This document shows positions 49,660 through 59,951 of a stretch of DNA of 64,000 bases, one piece after another. The notes beneath the pieces were generated by a model, which saw only the letters and a list, made by a program, of their open reading frames with translations, had not been told where the DNA came from and made no database searches. Source of the DNA: Allodiplogaster sudhausi (lineage: Eukaryota; Nematoda; Chromadorea; Rhabditida; Diplogasteridae); assembly GCA_945643635.1 (NCBI GenBank), contig CALZFC010000005.1:9812001-9876000 (forward strand), written 5' to 3'. The position numbers and the translations under genes were made by a program. Positions within the stretch are counted from its first letter, which is position 1; every line of letters starts with the position of its first letter.

Positions 49660-50600
49660 AAGTAAAACTCAGCCGCATCCCTCCTCCTTTCCTAGCCTTC
49701 CTACCCTCTGTCTGTCTCCCCTCTCTCCATTGGTCCTCCAAAGAAATAAAGCACCACATGCTGCACAAGAAAAAATTACATTCTGTAATCTTTCGCGTTA
49801 CATTCATTGCATTTATGCAGTCCCAGGGCCTTGGAAAATTTAGCTGGCCGGTCACATTTCCGTGGCATTAATCTTGCCCTTTGTCTAAAACCTTTCGTTT
49901 ATCGCAATACGATAACGGTTATCGCAATACATTCAAAAGACTATTTCAATGATTATTATTTTCATGCATTTTGAAGGTATTTCAATGGATCAAGCAAATG
50001 AAAACAAAATTCTTGAAAATATTCGAACCCTTGATCATAAAAGTAGCAAAATAATTTTTTTTAACGGTAAAAAATTACAGCTCTGTAAACGATAACTAGA
50101 AAAGAGCTAAAACTGCTTCTGCTTAGTTTAAGGATCGTTGAATAGTTTAGCTCCGAACAATAAAAAAATTATAGCTCGACATTCTGGAATATTTGCCGGT
50201 AATTTCTGTCTATAAAAATTTGTTATTGGGTAGCGAGAGAGAGAGAGAGCGAGAGAGTGAGAGAGAGAGAGCGAAAGCAGAAAGCGTAAGAGTGTGAAAT
50301 ATAAACGAAAAGTAATTAGGAACGCTTGAAAAGGAATAGAACAAGGTGTAGCAGTCTGTAAGAGAATAAGATATCATAAGCAGTTTCAAAAAACTTAGAA
50401 AAACTGCCTTAAACTATAGAAACAACAAAGAGTAAAAGCGCATTGGGTACTCGGCTGCCTTCTGCGACATTTCCCGAATGCTTCCTTTAAATCGTTTCAT
50501 TTCGTTTGCTATTTTGTGATATCACTATTTCGCTTTTCGCTTTTAATTATTTGTTCTCGCTTTGTTTTGAATGCTTCTGGGCAATTTTTATCACCAGGAA
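49660..50600. other. Intergenic, AT-rich with one GA tract
   Basis: No gene seen. A (GA)n-like tract lies at 50233-50275, and a short direct repeat TTATCGCAATAC lies at about 49900 and 49919. Confidence 0.5.
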
Positions 50601-50677
50601 CATGGGTTTTGGTCTGAGTAATGGTCGAAAAAAGGACTGGGAGAAGAAAATAAGAGACGGTCCTCGTTGTACTTCTT

Positions 50678-53581
50678 CTACTCTGTTGCAGCTGGGTCTG
50701 CCTGAAGCTGTCCGGTCATAAGTTCACTCGAAGTGGACGAGCTGACAAAATAATTGTATTACTTCAAACGGTTATGTAGTAAGTTGTTAATGTTGAAATA
50801 TTAATTGCATCGATGGCCCCAACCCGACAGCAACGAGCTCAGAGTTGACGGAGCAGGGAGGAGTGGTCAAGGTAGAGGATTCCGATGAGGAGCGACTAAA
50901 AAATGTTGTATAGTAGTTCATAATTTGGCCAAATAAATCTCCATCATTATGTAACATTTATTTTATTTTACCAGTATAAAATTTTAGAAAAGTAAACAAA
51001 TTACCTCGCCGCTTCTTTATGAACAGCCGTGGCGACGCTTGCCTCAGAGGCCGTTTTCTGCAGCGCTGTCATGAGTTCACTCGAAGTGGACGAGCTGAAA
51101 AAATAATTGTATTACTTCAAACGGTTATGTAGTATGTTGTTAATGTTGAAATATTAATTGTCTCGATGGCCCCAACCCGACAGCAACGAGCTCAGAGTTG
51201 ACGGAGCAAGGAGGAGTGGTCAAGGTAGAGGATTCCGATGAGGAGCGACTAAAAAATGTTGTATAGTAGTTCATAATTTGGTCAAATAAATCTCCATCAT
51301 CATGTAATATTTATTTTTATTTTACCAGTATAAAATTTTAGAAAAGTAAACAAATTACCTCGCAGCCTCCTTATGAATAGCCGTGGCGACGCTTGCCTCA
51401 GAGGCCGTTTTCTGCAGCGCTGTCATGAGTTCACTCGAAGTGGACGAGCTGAAAAAATAATTGTATTACTTCAAACGGTTATGTACTATGTTGTTAATGT
51501 TGAAATATTAATTGTATCGATGGCCCCAACCCGACAGCAACGAGCTCAGAGTTGACGGAGCTGGGAGGAGTGGTCAAGGTTGAGGATTCCGATGAGGAGC
51601 GACTAAAAAAATGTTGTATTGTAGTTCATAATTTGGTCAAATAAATCTCCATCATTATGTAACATTTGTTTTTATTTTACAAGTATAAAATTTTAGAAAA
51701 GTAAACAAATTACCTCGCCGCCACCTTATGAACAGCCGTGGCGACGCTTGCCTCAGAGGCCATTTTCTGCAGCGCTGTCATGAGTTCACTCGAAGTGGAC
51801 GAGCTGTAAAAATAATTGTATTACTTCAAACGGTTATGTAGTATGTTGTTAATGTTGAAATATTAATTGTATCGATGGCCCCAACCTGACAGCAACGAGC
51901 TCAGAGTTGACGGAGCAGAGAGGAGTGGTTAACGTAGAGGATTCCGATGAGGAGTGACTAAAAAATGTTGTATTGTAGTTCATAATTTGGCCAAATAAAT
52001 CTCCATCATTATGTAATATATATTTTTATTTTACCAGTATAAAATTTTAGAAAAGTAAACAAATTACCTCGCCGCCACCTCGTGAACAGCCGTGGAGACG
52101 CTTGCCTCAGAGGCCATCTTGTGCAGCGCTGTCATGAGTTCACTCGAGGTGGATCCGTCCGAATCGGAGGACTGTAAGAGGATTATTTTTAAAGGAACAG
52201 AAAACCCTATTTTGAATTCAAGCCAATCGCCATTTCGAAAGAATACGAGATGATGGTTCAGTTGAATAATTAACACTCTTCATTGACATACTCATTACCA
52301 GTCAAACCTTTTTCAAATATCATTAGCAAGTCGGATGCTTGCGTCTATCTCGATCTTTTTCTATTCCTTTTCTGTTCCATGCCCCGAAATAGTCTCTTCA
52401 CGTGTCGCTTTCAAATCTCGCTTTCTCGCTTCATCTCCCTCACCCCTTTCTGCCAATCTCCTTTCGTCTAATTCTTTTATCTCCCTTTCCCTCGTTCTGA
52501 CCTCCGAGAGTGCTCCTGAGACGGACTCTAGTGTCAGGTGAAACCCCAATTCTCCTTCCGCTGCGAGCACTCGGAAGACAACGCCGACCAGCGAGGGATC
52601 GCCGATCTTAATTATTATTTTAATTTCATTAACAAAATTCTTCATTTTTATTAACCACTTTTTTCCAGCTTTCTTCCCTTTTTATCTATTTTTTTATGTA
52701 ATTCGTTATTCCTTGTTCGATTTCTCTCCCCAATTAACCCCGCCAACCCCCTTCTACATACCCCTCCAGATTGCCTAATTAATTGTGGCAGCAGTCGAAA
52801 GAAAAAAACGCGCAATACATATGCATGCAGGCAGAATTTTCTTGATTTCTCCTTGTCCGTTTCGCACCATCAATGAAGACTCGAAGAGGGCATTCGTCTC
52901 CACTGGCATCGCGGCTGAAATCTGGCGCGTGGCGTGCTTGCCAGCCGCCATCGCCTCGAAGCTCTCGCACAGCAGCGGCACGGGCACGGAGGAGTGACGC
53001 TGTGAGATGCTGAAAGAAACAGACATTTTTTAGAACCGCCCATTTATTTTAGCCACGCCCACAAAATTTTCAATCCCTGTTGTATCGATCACACGTTTGC
53101 TTGCTTCTTAATTCTTTAATCCCACTTTAGGCTGAAAAATGAAGATATGACTTCCTGTCAAGCAAGGACGCGTCACGAATCTTGCTCTTCGCCATCGCGA
53201 CGGGCGGCGCGAAGGGCAACGGGTCACGCTGCTTCTCGTTCGACTGAAATCGTCGCTTGAGCAACACGTGGATATACGATAGAAGCTGATGGTGAGCGAT
53301 GCATTTTAATTCTATATAATCTTACTGTAGCCTTTGTCACCTTTTCGAGGAAGTCGACTGCTGGTGACTGGCGTCTAACGAGCAGATTGTGGTCCTGCAA
53401 CGAATAAGGAATGCAAGAGCTTAGGTAGATCTTGTTAGATCAAATCACCATATGAGATAGATATTTTGTACATTTAAAAATTAGCGTCTAGCAGTTTCTA
53501 GCGGCTCTTACATCGTAAGTGTCCGACGTCTGCCAATTAGGAGCAGCAGCTTCGAAGAGTGTCTTCGCGAAGGTCAATTCT
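50678..53581 (-). CDS. Gene with tandemly duplicated 3' exons, family not recognised
   Basis: Upstream exons, right to left: about 53581-53512 (ELTFAKTLFEAAAPNWQTSD), about 53398-53332 (DHNLLVRRQSPAVDFLEKVT), about 53245-53160 (EKQRDPLPFAPPVAMAKSKI), about 53008-52875 (ISQRHSSVPVPLLCESFEAM, then AGKHATRQISAAMPVETNAL), and about 52608-52503 (GDPSLVGVVFRVLAAEGELG, then FHLTLESVSGALSE). The 3' part begins with exon 52171-52068 (SSDSDGSTSSELMTALHKMA, then SEASVSTAVHEVAA). Three 90-nt copies follow (51803-51714, 51448-51359, 51094-51005), then a terminal exon 50741-50678 (SSTSSELMTGQLQADPAATE and a stop). All repeat exons start in phase 2 (AG|C). A 72-nt in-phase exon (SRSSSESSTLTTPPCSVNSE) may alternate with them. 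No function can be assigned; the 5' end is not found. Confidence 0.6.
50715..52171. repeat. Tandem 355-bp units (exon and intron duplication)
   Basis: Four near-identical direct repeats of 353-355 bp plus a diverged first copy. Equivalent exon starts are at 50741, 51094, 51448, 51803 and 52171. Identity includes intron sequence such as AATTGTATTACTTCAAACGG and an AAATAAATCTCCATCAT stretch. Differences between copies are single substitutions and one A-run length change. Confidence 0.9.
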
Positions 53582-53699
53582 GAAGACAATATTTTTACGA
53601 GCCTCCATCCCAGGGTTAAAAAGAGCTGTCTATTTTAATTAATTATTTATTTATTTTTAGAGCTGGTGGAGGAACAGTAGGAGGATTGATTGAAGTTGT

Positions 53700-54490
53700 T
53701 CATCAGAGTCGGTTTACTACAACCGCAATCACAAGAAACCCTCAATTCGAGAAAGAATGAGTCTGGCTGAAAGAATAGACTTAGTTACTGGCAAGTTGGG
53801 ATAACCTCTTGCAGTACGGAATGCAAGTGAATAGAAGAGGAAATCTGATTTAGTGACAAGCACATATAATGAAAAGACAGATATTCGTCAGAGCTTGGCT
53901 TGAAAAAGTAGAACATATTTATATTGGAAGCAGGAATCATGTTCAGTGACTTGAATGAAGTGATAAAGTCATTTTCTAATCTTTTATGATCGAGAGAATT
54001 TAAATACATAAGATGAAATTTTTTTAAATCGATTCTTGATTGAGAGCATCTGATCAAAAAGGTCACCCAGACTTTGACGTAGGAATTATGATTTTTTTTT
54101 TACTCTCCTCGCCTTGCTTTCCGCCCCAAACCACCACACATCACATCACCCGGTTTTTTCATACAGACGACAGTGCCATGTATTCTCTGGTCCATCATCG
54201 CCTCTGACCTTCCGTCTGAGAGGCGGCTGCCGCCACGGGCGGACACGAGTCAGCCGGCGGAAGAGACGAACAAGTTGATGAATCAGCGGCCTGAATAATA
54301 TAAATATTAGTTTTATTAAAGAATTACCACATTTAGTCATTATTTTTCAGAAAAATAAAATCGGACACGAAAATCCTTCAGGCCTAGCAACAAGAGTATT
54401 TTAAGATCGACCGTGAGAGACATTATCCACTCTTTAAGATGAAGCAACATTCTTTCGATCGATCAAGAAATTAAATGATAATCCATGAAT
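53700..54490. other. No gene recognised
   Basis: A minus-strand frame at 53785-54066 (FITSFKSLNMIPASNINMFY) and GC-rich sequence at 54150-54290 (an Arg-rich frame) were considered. Neither shows a family or clean splice sites. Confidence 0.4.
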
Positions 54491-54497
54491 CGATCAA

Positions 54498-54980
54498 TCA
54501 TTGAGTGGCTCGAACAAGAAGAAGCTCGCCGAGCCACTCCTCAATTCGCTCTGCCGTCAGAATGACTTTGACGATGCCGAATGAGAAGCGCATCTTCACT
54601 TTGCAGCGCCGCTGGGAATAATGATTTTTATATTGATTTGAATTTCTTTTTTTTAAGTTATAAAAAAATTTTAAGTCAAATAAATTTAAATAAAATTATA
54701 CTTGTTATAATATATAATATTAATTTTTTTTCCAAACACGTATGGCTGGCCGATAATGTTAACAAAGTCGATGTTGAAGTCGATAGCAAGTGCGCTCGAC
54801 AATGCCAGGACGAAGCCTGAAGAAAAGGAAAAAAAATATTTTGAATTTCCCGCCGCCGCTACCGTATTCAAACTTTTGCGCCAAACCTTTGTCTTCACGC
54901 ATGTAAATGATCAGGAAGCCTCCGCGAGTCAGTGAGCACTGGCGCTTCTTCCAATTGTGCAGCGAATCCCCAAGCCAAAA
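54498..54980 (-). CDS. PH-domain protein, 3' exons
   Basis: Three exons read leftwards. Exon 54980-54890 encodes FWLGDSLHNWKKRQCSLTRG and GFLIIYMREDK, the first strands of a pleckstrin-homology fold. Exon about 54816-54745 encodes FVLALSSALAIDFNIDFVNI and IGQPY. The last exon, 54613-54498, encodes RRCKVKMRFSFGIVKVILTA and ERIEEWLGELLLVRATQ with a TGA. The final amphipathic helix carries the near-invariant Trp of PH domains, in EEWLGEL. The donor TAC|GTGTTT and acceptor CCCAG support the splicing. PH domains bind phosphoinositides or partner proteins at membranes. Earlier exons should lie to the right but were not recognised in the AT-rich sequence up to 56 kb, so the protein is listed as partial. 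Confidence 0.6.
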
Positions 54981-54989
54981 CTGGAATTT

Positions 54990-56095
54990 TCGATTTTAAT
55001 TGTTTATTGGTTTTCGATCAAGTGTTTGAAGAATCATACAAACAAATTTTCAGGAATACAACAATATAATAGTTCGAATAGTGCAATGTTTTCATCACTT
55101 GGGTTTCGGCTGGGGCAGAAATTACTGAGTTTCCCTGGTTTACTTACATACAATCATTTTGCATAATTCCCTCAAAAACAAAAGTCATGACCACTTTTCC
55201 TTAAAAAAATTTCCCACCAAGCTGCTTGTTAATCACGATACGGGGTTTGTTGATGTGGAGATTACGAATATCATGTTTGTATCGTGTGGCTATTTAATTT
55301 CAAAGAGGTACAGGAGCCCTGAAGGCCCATCATTTCTCTTTTGCCGAGTGTTCTGCAAATGCAAAACCTGGCCATAACGTTTTGTTCTATGGTTCTAGGT
55401 TGAATTCTATGTATAGCTCTAAGTTCGTTTTTAGTGGAATATCCTCTTCCACACGTATCCTTCATTCCTGCCAGTCCTCTCATAGAATAGCCACGTGTGA
55501 ATTTCCATTCTTGTTTTGATCGCATTGTATTTTTTAGTCAGTCTCCTATTCGTGAACGGTTGTTTCAACGTTATTGCTGGTGTGAGATAAACCAGTGAAA
55601 ACCCTCTCCCTTCCTCGTATCTTCTGCATCATATCGCAGAGAAGTGGACTACTACAACAACGTATTGTTATTACAGGTTGCACGTTGAGCTGAGTCGAAT
55701 GAGCTACATTCATACATGGAGGTCTGCAAGATCCCTGGGGTCCGAGATACAAAACGCCTCTTTTATGCCAAGTCCAGGGAATTACAAGGGACTAGTTACT
55801 CAGTACCCCTTGGCGATTACCTATGATATCAGGCTCCATTTTCGAACCCTTACGGATAGAGAATTTTTAGTCGCGCTGGTGATTTCTCTACTTTATATTG
55901 TTTATTGCTCACCGAGGGAGAAACATATTTAAAATGAAGAATCATGGATGGAATATTAAATGTGACTTCAGTGGCATTATCACTATATGCTAGTGAGAGC
56001 AAAACAAGAGAAAGAAATAGAACATTATTACGATAAAACGAAAGATACGACAAAACAGCATGAAATAAAAATATAAGAAGAAATATCTAGAGAGT
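54990..56095. other. No gene recognised
   Basis: AT-rich sequence with short open frames on both strands (for example 55678-55932 plus and 55271-55525 minus), none with family similarity or splice structure that I can see. It ends at the 3' end of the second LINE. Confidence 0.4.
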
Positions 56096-56112
56096 GTTAA
56101 AACAAGATACAA

Positions 56113-56514
56113 TTATAGGAATGCCTGTAATCGGCATTTAAATTGGCTAGGGTTGACCTTGTTTACAATTGCGCTGGGGAGAGCATTCCAGGGGGTCACC
56201 GTTCGAGCAACAAAGCAGTTTTTATGAACTTCAAAATTAAAAATCGGGAGAGCTAATAGATGACGACGTTTAGAGGAGCGAGTGGTATAGGAATGGGCAG
56301 GGAATGAGAAGAAACTGGAGGGAGTGATTGGTGTTCTATCACTGAGGATTTTAAAGACATGAATGAGATCTGCTTGGTGTCTCCTTGACGAAAGGGTCTT
56401 GAGGCCGAAAAGAGTGAGACGTTGGTCGTAGTTTAGCTCTTGCCCGATACGCTTGCACACGCTTCTCGTGTAGTCCCTCTGAACATTCTCAATTAAGTTA
56501 CATAATCTGATCAA
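56113..56514 (-). pseudogene. LINE ORF2 C-terminal piece
   Basis: Continuation of the broken ORF2, in a different frame from the reverse transcriptase piece at 56658-58187. It encodes LCNLIENVQRDYTRSVCKRI and NYDQRLTLFGLKTLSSRRHQ, matching the C-terminal segment after the polymerase in the intact LINE at 34.7-35.1 kb. Confidence 0.75.
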
Positions 56515-56657
56515 TTTTGGATTCCAAACTGTAGAGCAGTATTCAAGGATTGGCCTAACATAACTAACAAAAAGACGTTTATAAAGCGAAACATTTTTTG
56601 ACTTGAATGACCTCAGTATAAATCCGCTAGTAGAGGATGCGCGTGCGCAAACTGTTC

Positions 56658-58187
56658 TTATATGGTGTTCAAAATCGAGTTTGTCAGAATAATTTCGGAC
56701 TCTGGAAGAATACTGCCGCCTAGGTTGAACAGGACTGGTGGGTGATGATTACCCAAACGGACAATCACAGTTTTCGAAGCAGAAATAGTTAAGCTATTGG
56801 CAGCGGCCCAGTCATGAAGTACATCAAGCGCTGTTTGAAGCAAAGTAGGATTGTTAATAGTTGATAGCTTGATGTCGTCAGCATACATACTTATGGAGCA
56901 ACCTGTTGGGATGATATCTGGAAGATCGTTAATAAAAAGAAGAAAGAGTAATGGACCGAGACAGCTCCCTTGTGGGACACCAGAGGGGGTGGGATATGGT
57001 ACTGAGTCAGAGTCTGAAACACGTACAAATTGGGATCTATCGCTGAGGAAAGCAGAGAGAAACCTTAAGAGACAACCTGAGATACCATAACTCTGTAGTT
57101 TTATCATAAGAAGAGGAATAGAAATTGAATCGAAGGCCTTAGAGAAGTCGATTAATGCTACGGAAACATAGTGCCTCTGATCTAATGCCTTGTGGTATTC
57201 GGTGACAGACTTAAGAAGCGAGAGCTCGCAGGAATGACGGGGTCGGAATCCGAATTGGGCTGGACTAAGAAGTTTATGCTCGTTTAGGTACTCCAGTATG
57301 CGTGTGCAGATTATGCTTTCCATAACTTTTGCCGTTGAGGATATCAGACTGATAGGTCGGTAGCTGGCGGGATCTGACTTCGCACCTTTTCGCTTATAAA
57401 CGGGACGCACTATCGCTGTAAGCCAATGATTGGGGCATTTTCCATGAAGAAGGAACTGGTTGAACAAAATAGAAAGAGGGAGACAAGAGACAGAAGCGGT
57501 TTCTTTCAAGAAGGCATATGGAATGTTGTCTGGCGAGGTACTGTTCCTAAATGGAAGACGGCGAAGTGCACGGAAGACGATGGATGGATGAATATCAACA
57601 AAGTCAATGATAGAGGAGGTCCGTTTAGAGACTGGAGAAGGGGAATGGGAGATCGGTTGAACATAGGCTGAAGCAAAATACTCAGCGAATATTTTGACCT
57701 TATCTGTGTTTTCGTTAATGTATTGTCCTTTATCAACTAAAGAAGGGATAGACGGCATATCTTTAACATTACAAACCGTCTTTTTGGTATTCGGTTTGGC
57801 ATATACATAGCCGATAACATGAATGCGCTTGTAGAGGGAGACTGCTTTTCTACTCAAAAATGAGATCCGAGGAGGAAAGGAGAGGGCTCGCGCCTTTTGT
57901 CTTTTGAAAGGGACATGGAGATGGATCAATTGGAGGCATTCAGTAATAAAGGTGTTGTAAAGCAAATCAGGGTCTACTTGGTTGCCAAGTGAAGATACCC
58001 AATTAATGGAGGCGAGGGAAGAAGATATAGCATCAAAGCTTGCCTTTCGAAACTGGGGTACGTATCGAGAGTTTTGCTGGAAAGTGGAAGCAGTCGCAAA
58101 CGAAAAGGAAATAAGGGAATGATCACAGGAAGGGGGTGGTGGATGCACCGTACAGTCTTCGACAAAGTCGGGTTTCGTATAAAACAC
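56658..58187 (-). pseudogene. LINE ORF2 reverse transcriptase piece
   Basis: A 509-codon frame holding the end of the endonuclease (CDHSLISF) and the reverse transcriptase core: RPVYKRKGAKSDPASYRPIS, QFGFRPRHS, LIDFSKAFDSIS, GVPQGSCLGPLLFLLFINDL and the catalytic YADDIKL. It is homologous to the plus-strand LINE but clearly diverged from it. Frame breaks at both ends, near 58190-58360 and between 56658 and 56514, make the ORF2 non-functional as it stands. Confidence 0.85.
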
Positions 58188-58360
58188 AAGATCTAGAATA
58201 TTGGAGTTTCTTGTCGGGTGTACTACGCATTGGAGTAAGCTATTTGATGCATAAAATTGGCAGAGAAGATGCGCCTGGTGATTAGGAGAAATGTTCGCAG
58301 GAATGTGAGCATCGGGCCATCTAATCTCTGGTAGGTTAAAATCACCAACAACAAACTGGA

Positions 58361-58849
58361 CTAGATCAGATCGCTATTATCTTGAATTTGGGAGGATAGA
58401 TGCTGAAGACAATCAGAGAAATGTTCAGGGCTGCAGCGCGGGCTACGATAAAGACAGTGAAAAACAAGCTTCAGCGTGCTATTAATATGGATCATAACAG
58501 AAACCGTCTGGCAGAAAATAGAGAAGCTGAGAGAAGAGAGGAGAACGCATGGAAAGTTATTCGGGACAAGAATGCAAACACCACCGCCGCGTGTATCACA
58601 TATTCTATCTGCGCGAAAGACTTGATAACAGTGGCGAAGAGAGAGCATAGCATCATTAACAGTGTCAGGCCGAGCCCAGGTCTCCGTGAGGCAAAGAATA
58701 GACGGTTTGTAATGTGCAAGAATGGATTCGATAATGTTTAATTTTTGGGAAACTGAGCGTATATTTAAAAGCAAAGCAATTGAACTTTTCATTTTAGATT
58801 TGGCTGGGGCAAGAGTATATGACTTGTTACAAGCATGTTGGGGAGAGAC
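58361..58849 (-). pseudogene. LINE ORF2 endonuclease start
   Basis: Endonuclease N-terminus: SIALLLNIRSVSQKLNIIES, ILCLTETWARPD, and GGGVCILVPNN. The catalytic DFN segment (VVGDFNLPEIRWPD) follows in a different frame near 58330, so a frameshift lies between. In frame with ORF1: from the ORF1 stop at 58850 there are 19 codons starting VSPQ before the first ATG at 58792. Confidence 0.8.
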
Positions 58850-59730
58850 CTAGGCCATGCTTATAGAGGGCGCTTGAGATGGAACTGACGACCCCCCGGG
58901 CGGGGGGGGGGGGGTGTTGCCCTTGAGGGTCTTCGACGGTGGCAGATTCTGCGGCGAAACGATGGAGGCCAGGGTGGTCGTCGTCTGGCGCTTCAGACTT
59001 CTGCGAGTGGAACCGCGGGCTGCGCTCGCGACGCTGTTGGCTCGGCGAGTGCCTCGGCCTCTGCCATCTCCACGAGACATCGCTCGGCCTCGGCTTCCAT
59101 CGACCTGGAAAGAGGCGGGGGCAGAATTCTGTGATTGAGATGGATTGATACGATATGGGAGTTCCCTCGGATTTTTAAGTTCAAAGATTTCAGGACCGTT
59201 TCCATTGTCGCGGACGACGAATCTCAGCTGGCCGGCCGCCTGGTTCCTCCGTCCGCAGTCGCGGAGGAGCTCGGAGTCGTACTTCAGCTGGTACGGCATG
59301 TAGCCGGGCCGGCAGTACGAGTGCACGTTCTGAGTAAGTTGCGAGACACAGCGCGTGGAACGTGTGTGGCGAAGGAAGAGGTCACGGAGGTCGGCCTCTT
59401 TCAAATCGATCTTCATGATACGAGGCCGCGTGCTGGCCCTGTTGGGGTTGGCCCCGTCATGCCTAAACACGCTAACTAGGTCAGAGTTCAATTTGCCCTC
59501 TCCGTCTAGCAGAGAGAGCAGGTGGGGAGCAGTGGAACAGCTGATAATCGATTCTATCAGCCTGACATCCCTCTCCATAGTCTCTTGCTGACTCTGCCCC
59601 TCTTCAAAGCCGACGATAACAGCACGCTTGGCCTTTTCTTGACTTCTGAATCTGCGGCCAGGGAGCGCGTAACCGCTGAAGCAATGCCTGCGAAGGAGGG
59701 GAAAGAAGGCGGGCCGCTAGATGAGACCGC
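58850..59730 (-). pseudogene. LINE ORF1, C-terminal part (interrupted)
   Basis: From 59578 the frame is open for 242 codons: MERDVRLIESIISCSTAPHL, then RIMKIDLKEADLRDLFLRHT, HSYCRPGYMPYQLKYDSELL, DCGRRNQAAGQLRFVVRD, NPRELPYR, and a basic Gly/Arg/Ser-rich tail with a proline run from a poly-G tract near 58898-58912. Upstream it continues (EKAKRAVIVGFEEGQSQQ) but in a frame shifted relative to the piece beyond the LTR insertion. ORF1 proteins of this type coat LINE RNA. It is broken both by the LTR element and by the frameshift. Confidence 0.75.
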
Positions 59731-59734
59731 ATGG
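59731..59734. repeat. Target-site duplication ATGG (left)
   Basis: ATGG directly before the 5' LTR is repeated directly after the 3' LTR at 63047-63050. A 4-bp duplication suits a Gypsy-type integrase. Confidence 0.8.
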
Positions 59735-59941
59735 TGTCACGGCCGGGGATAGAGAAGAACGTCAAACCGGCTGGCGTGGGCGGACCCGCCCCCTCGGGGC
59801 GGTGCCGCCACCGCCAGCAAGACGTTCAGTGTTGGCTTGGCCGACCATGGCGGCTGCCTCGGCCCTGTCCTCACAAATAGCGTCCTACGCCTACTATTTA
59901 TCCGCCCAATTCTCCCGCATGCTAACCGCTCCTCCGCGACA
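59735..59941 (+). repeat. 5' LTR (207 bp)
   Basis: The first 137 bp (59735-59871) are identical to the 3' LTR, and so are the last 36 bp (59906-59941). The middle 34 bp differ completely and instead match two blocks in the internal region at 61462-61479 and 61513-61529. Confidence 0.85.
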
Positions 59942-59951
59942 TGGAGGTCCC
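59942..59951 (+). promoter_or_regulatory. Probable tRNA primer-binding site
   Basis: TGGAGGTCCC starts immediately after the LTR's terminal CA. TGG complements the CCA tail of a tRNA, and AGGTCCC would pair with a 3' end GGGACCT, as found in some glutamine tRNAs. The tRNA identity is inferred from memory. Confidence 0.6.

Noticed and set aside
50846..50917. Plus-strand terminal exon (acidic peptide, then stop and AATAAA) repeated in each 355-bp unit
   Set aside because: The frame is broken by a stop in the fourth copy and a frameshift in the third, while the minus-strand reading stays open in all.
57426..57671. Plus-strand 81-codon frame and other plus-strand frames at 56.8-59.6 kb
   Set aside because: Antisense shadows of the LINE reverse transcriptase and ORF1 on the minus strand.
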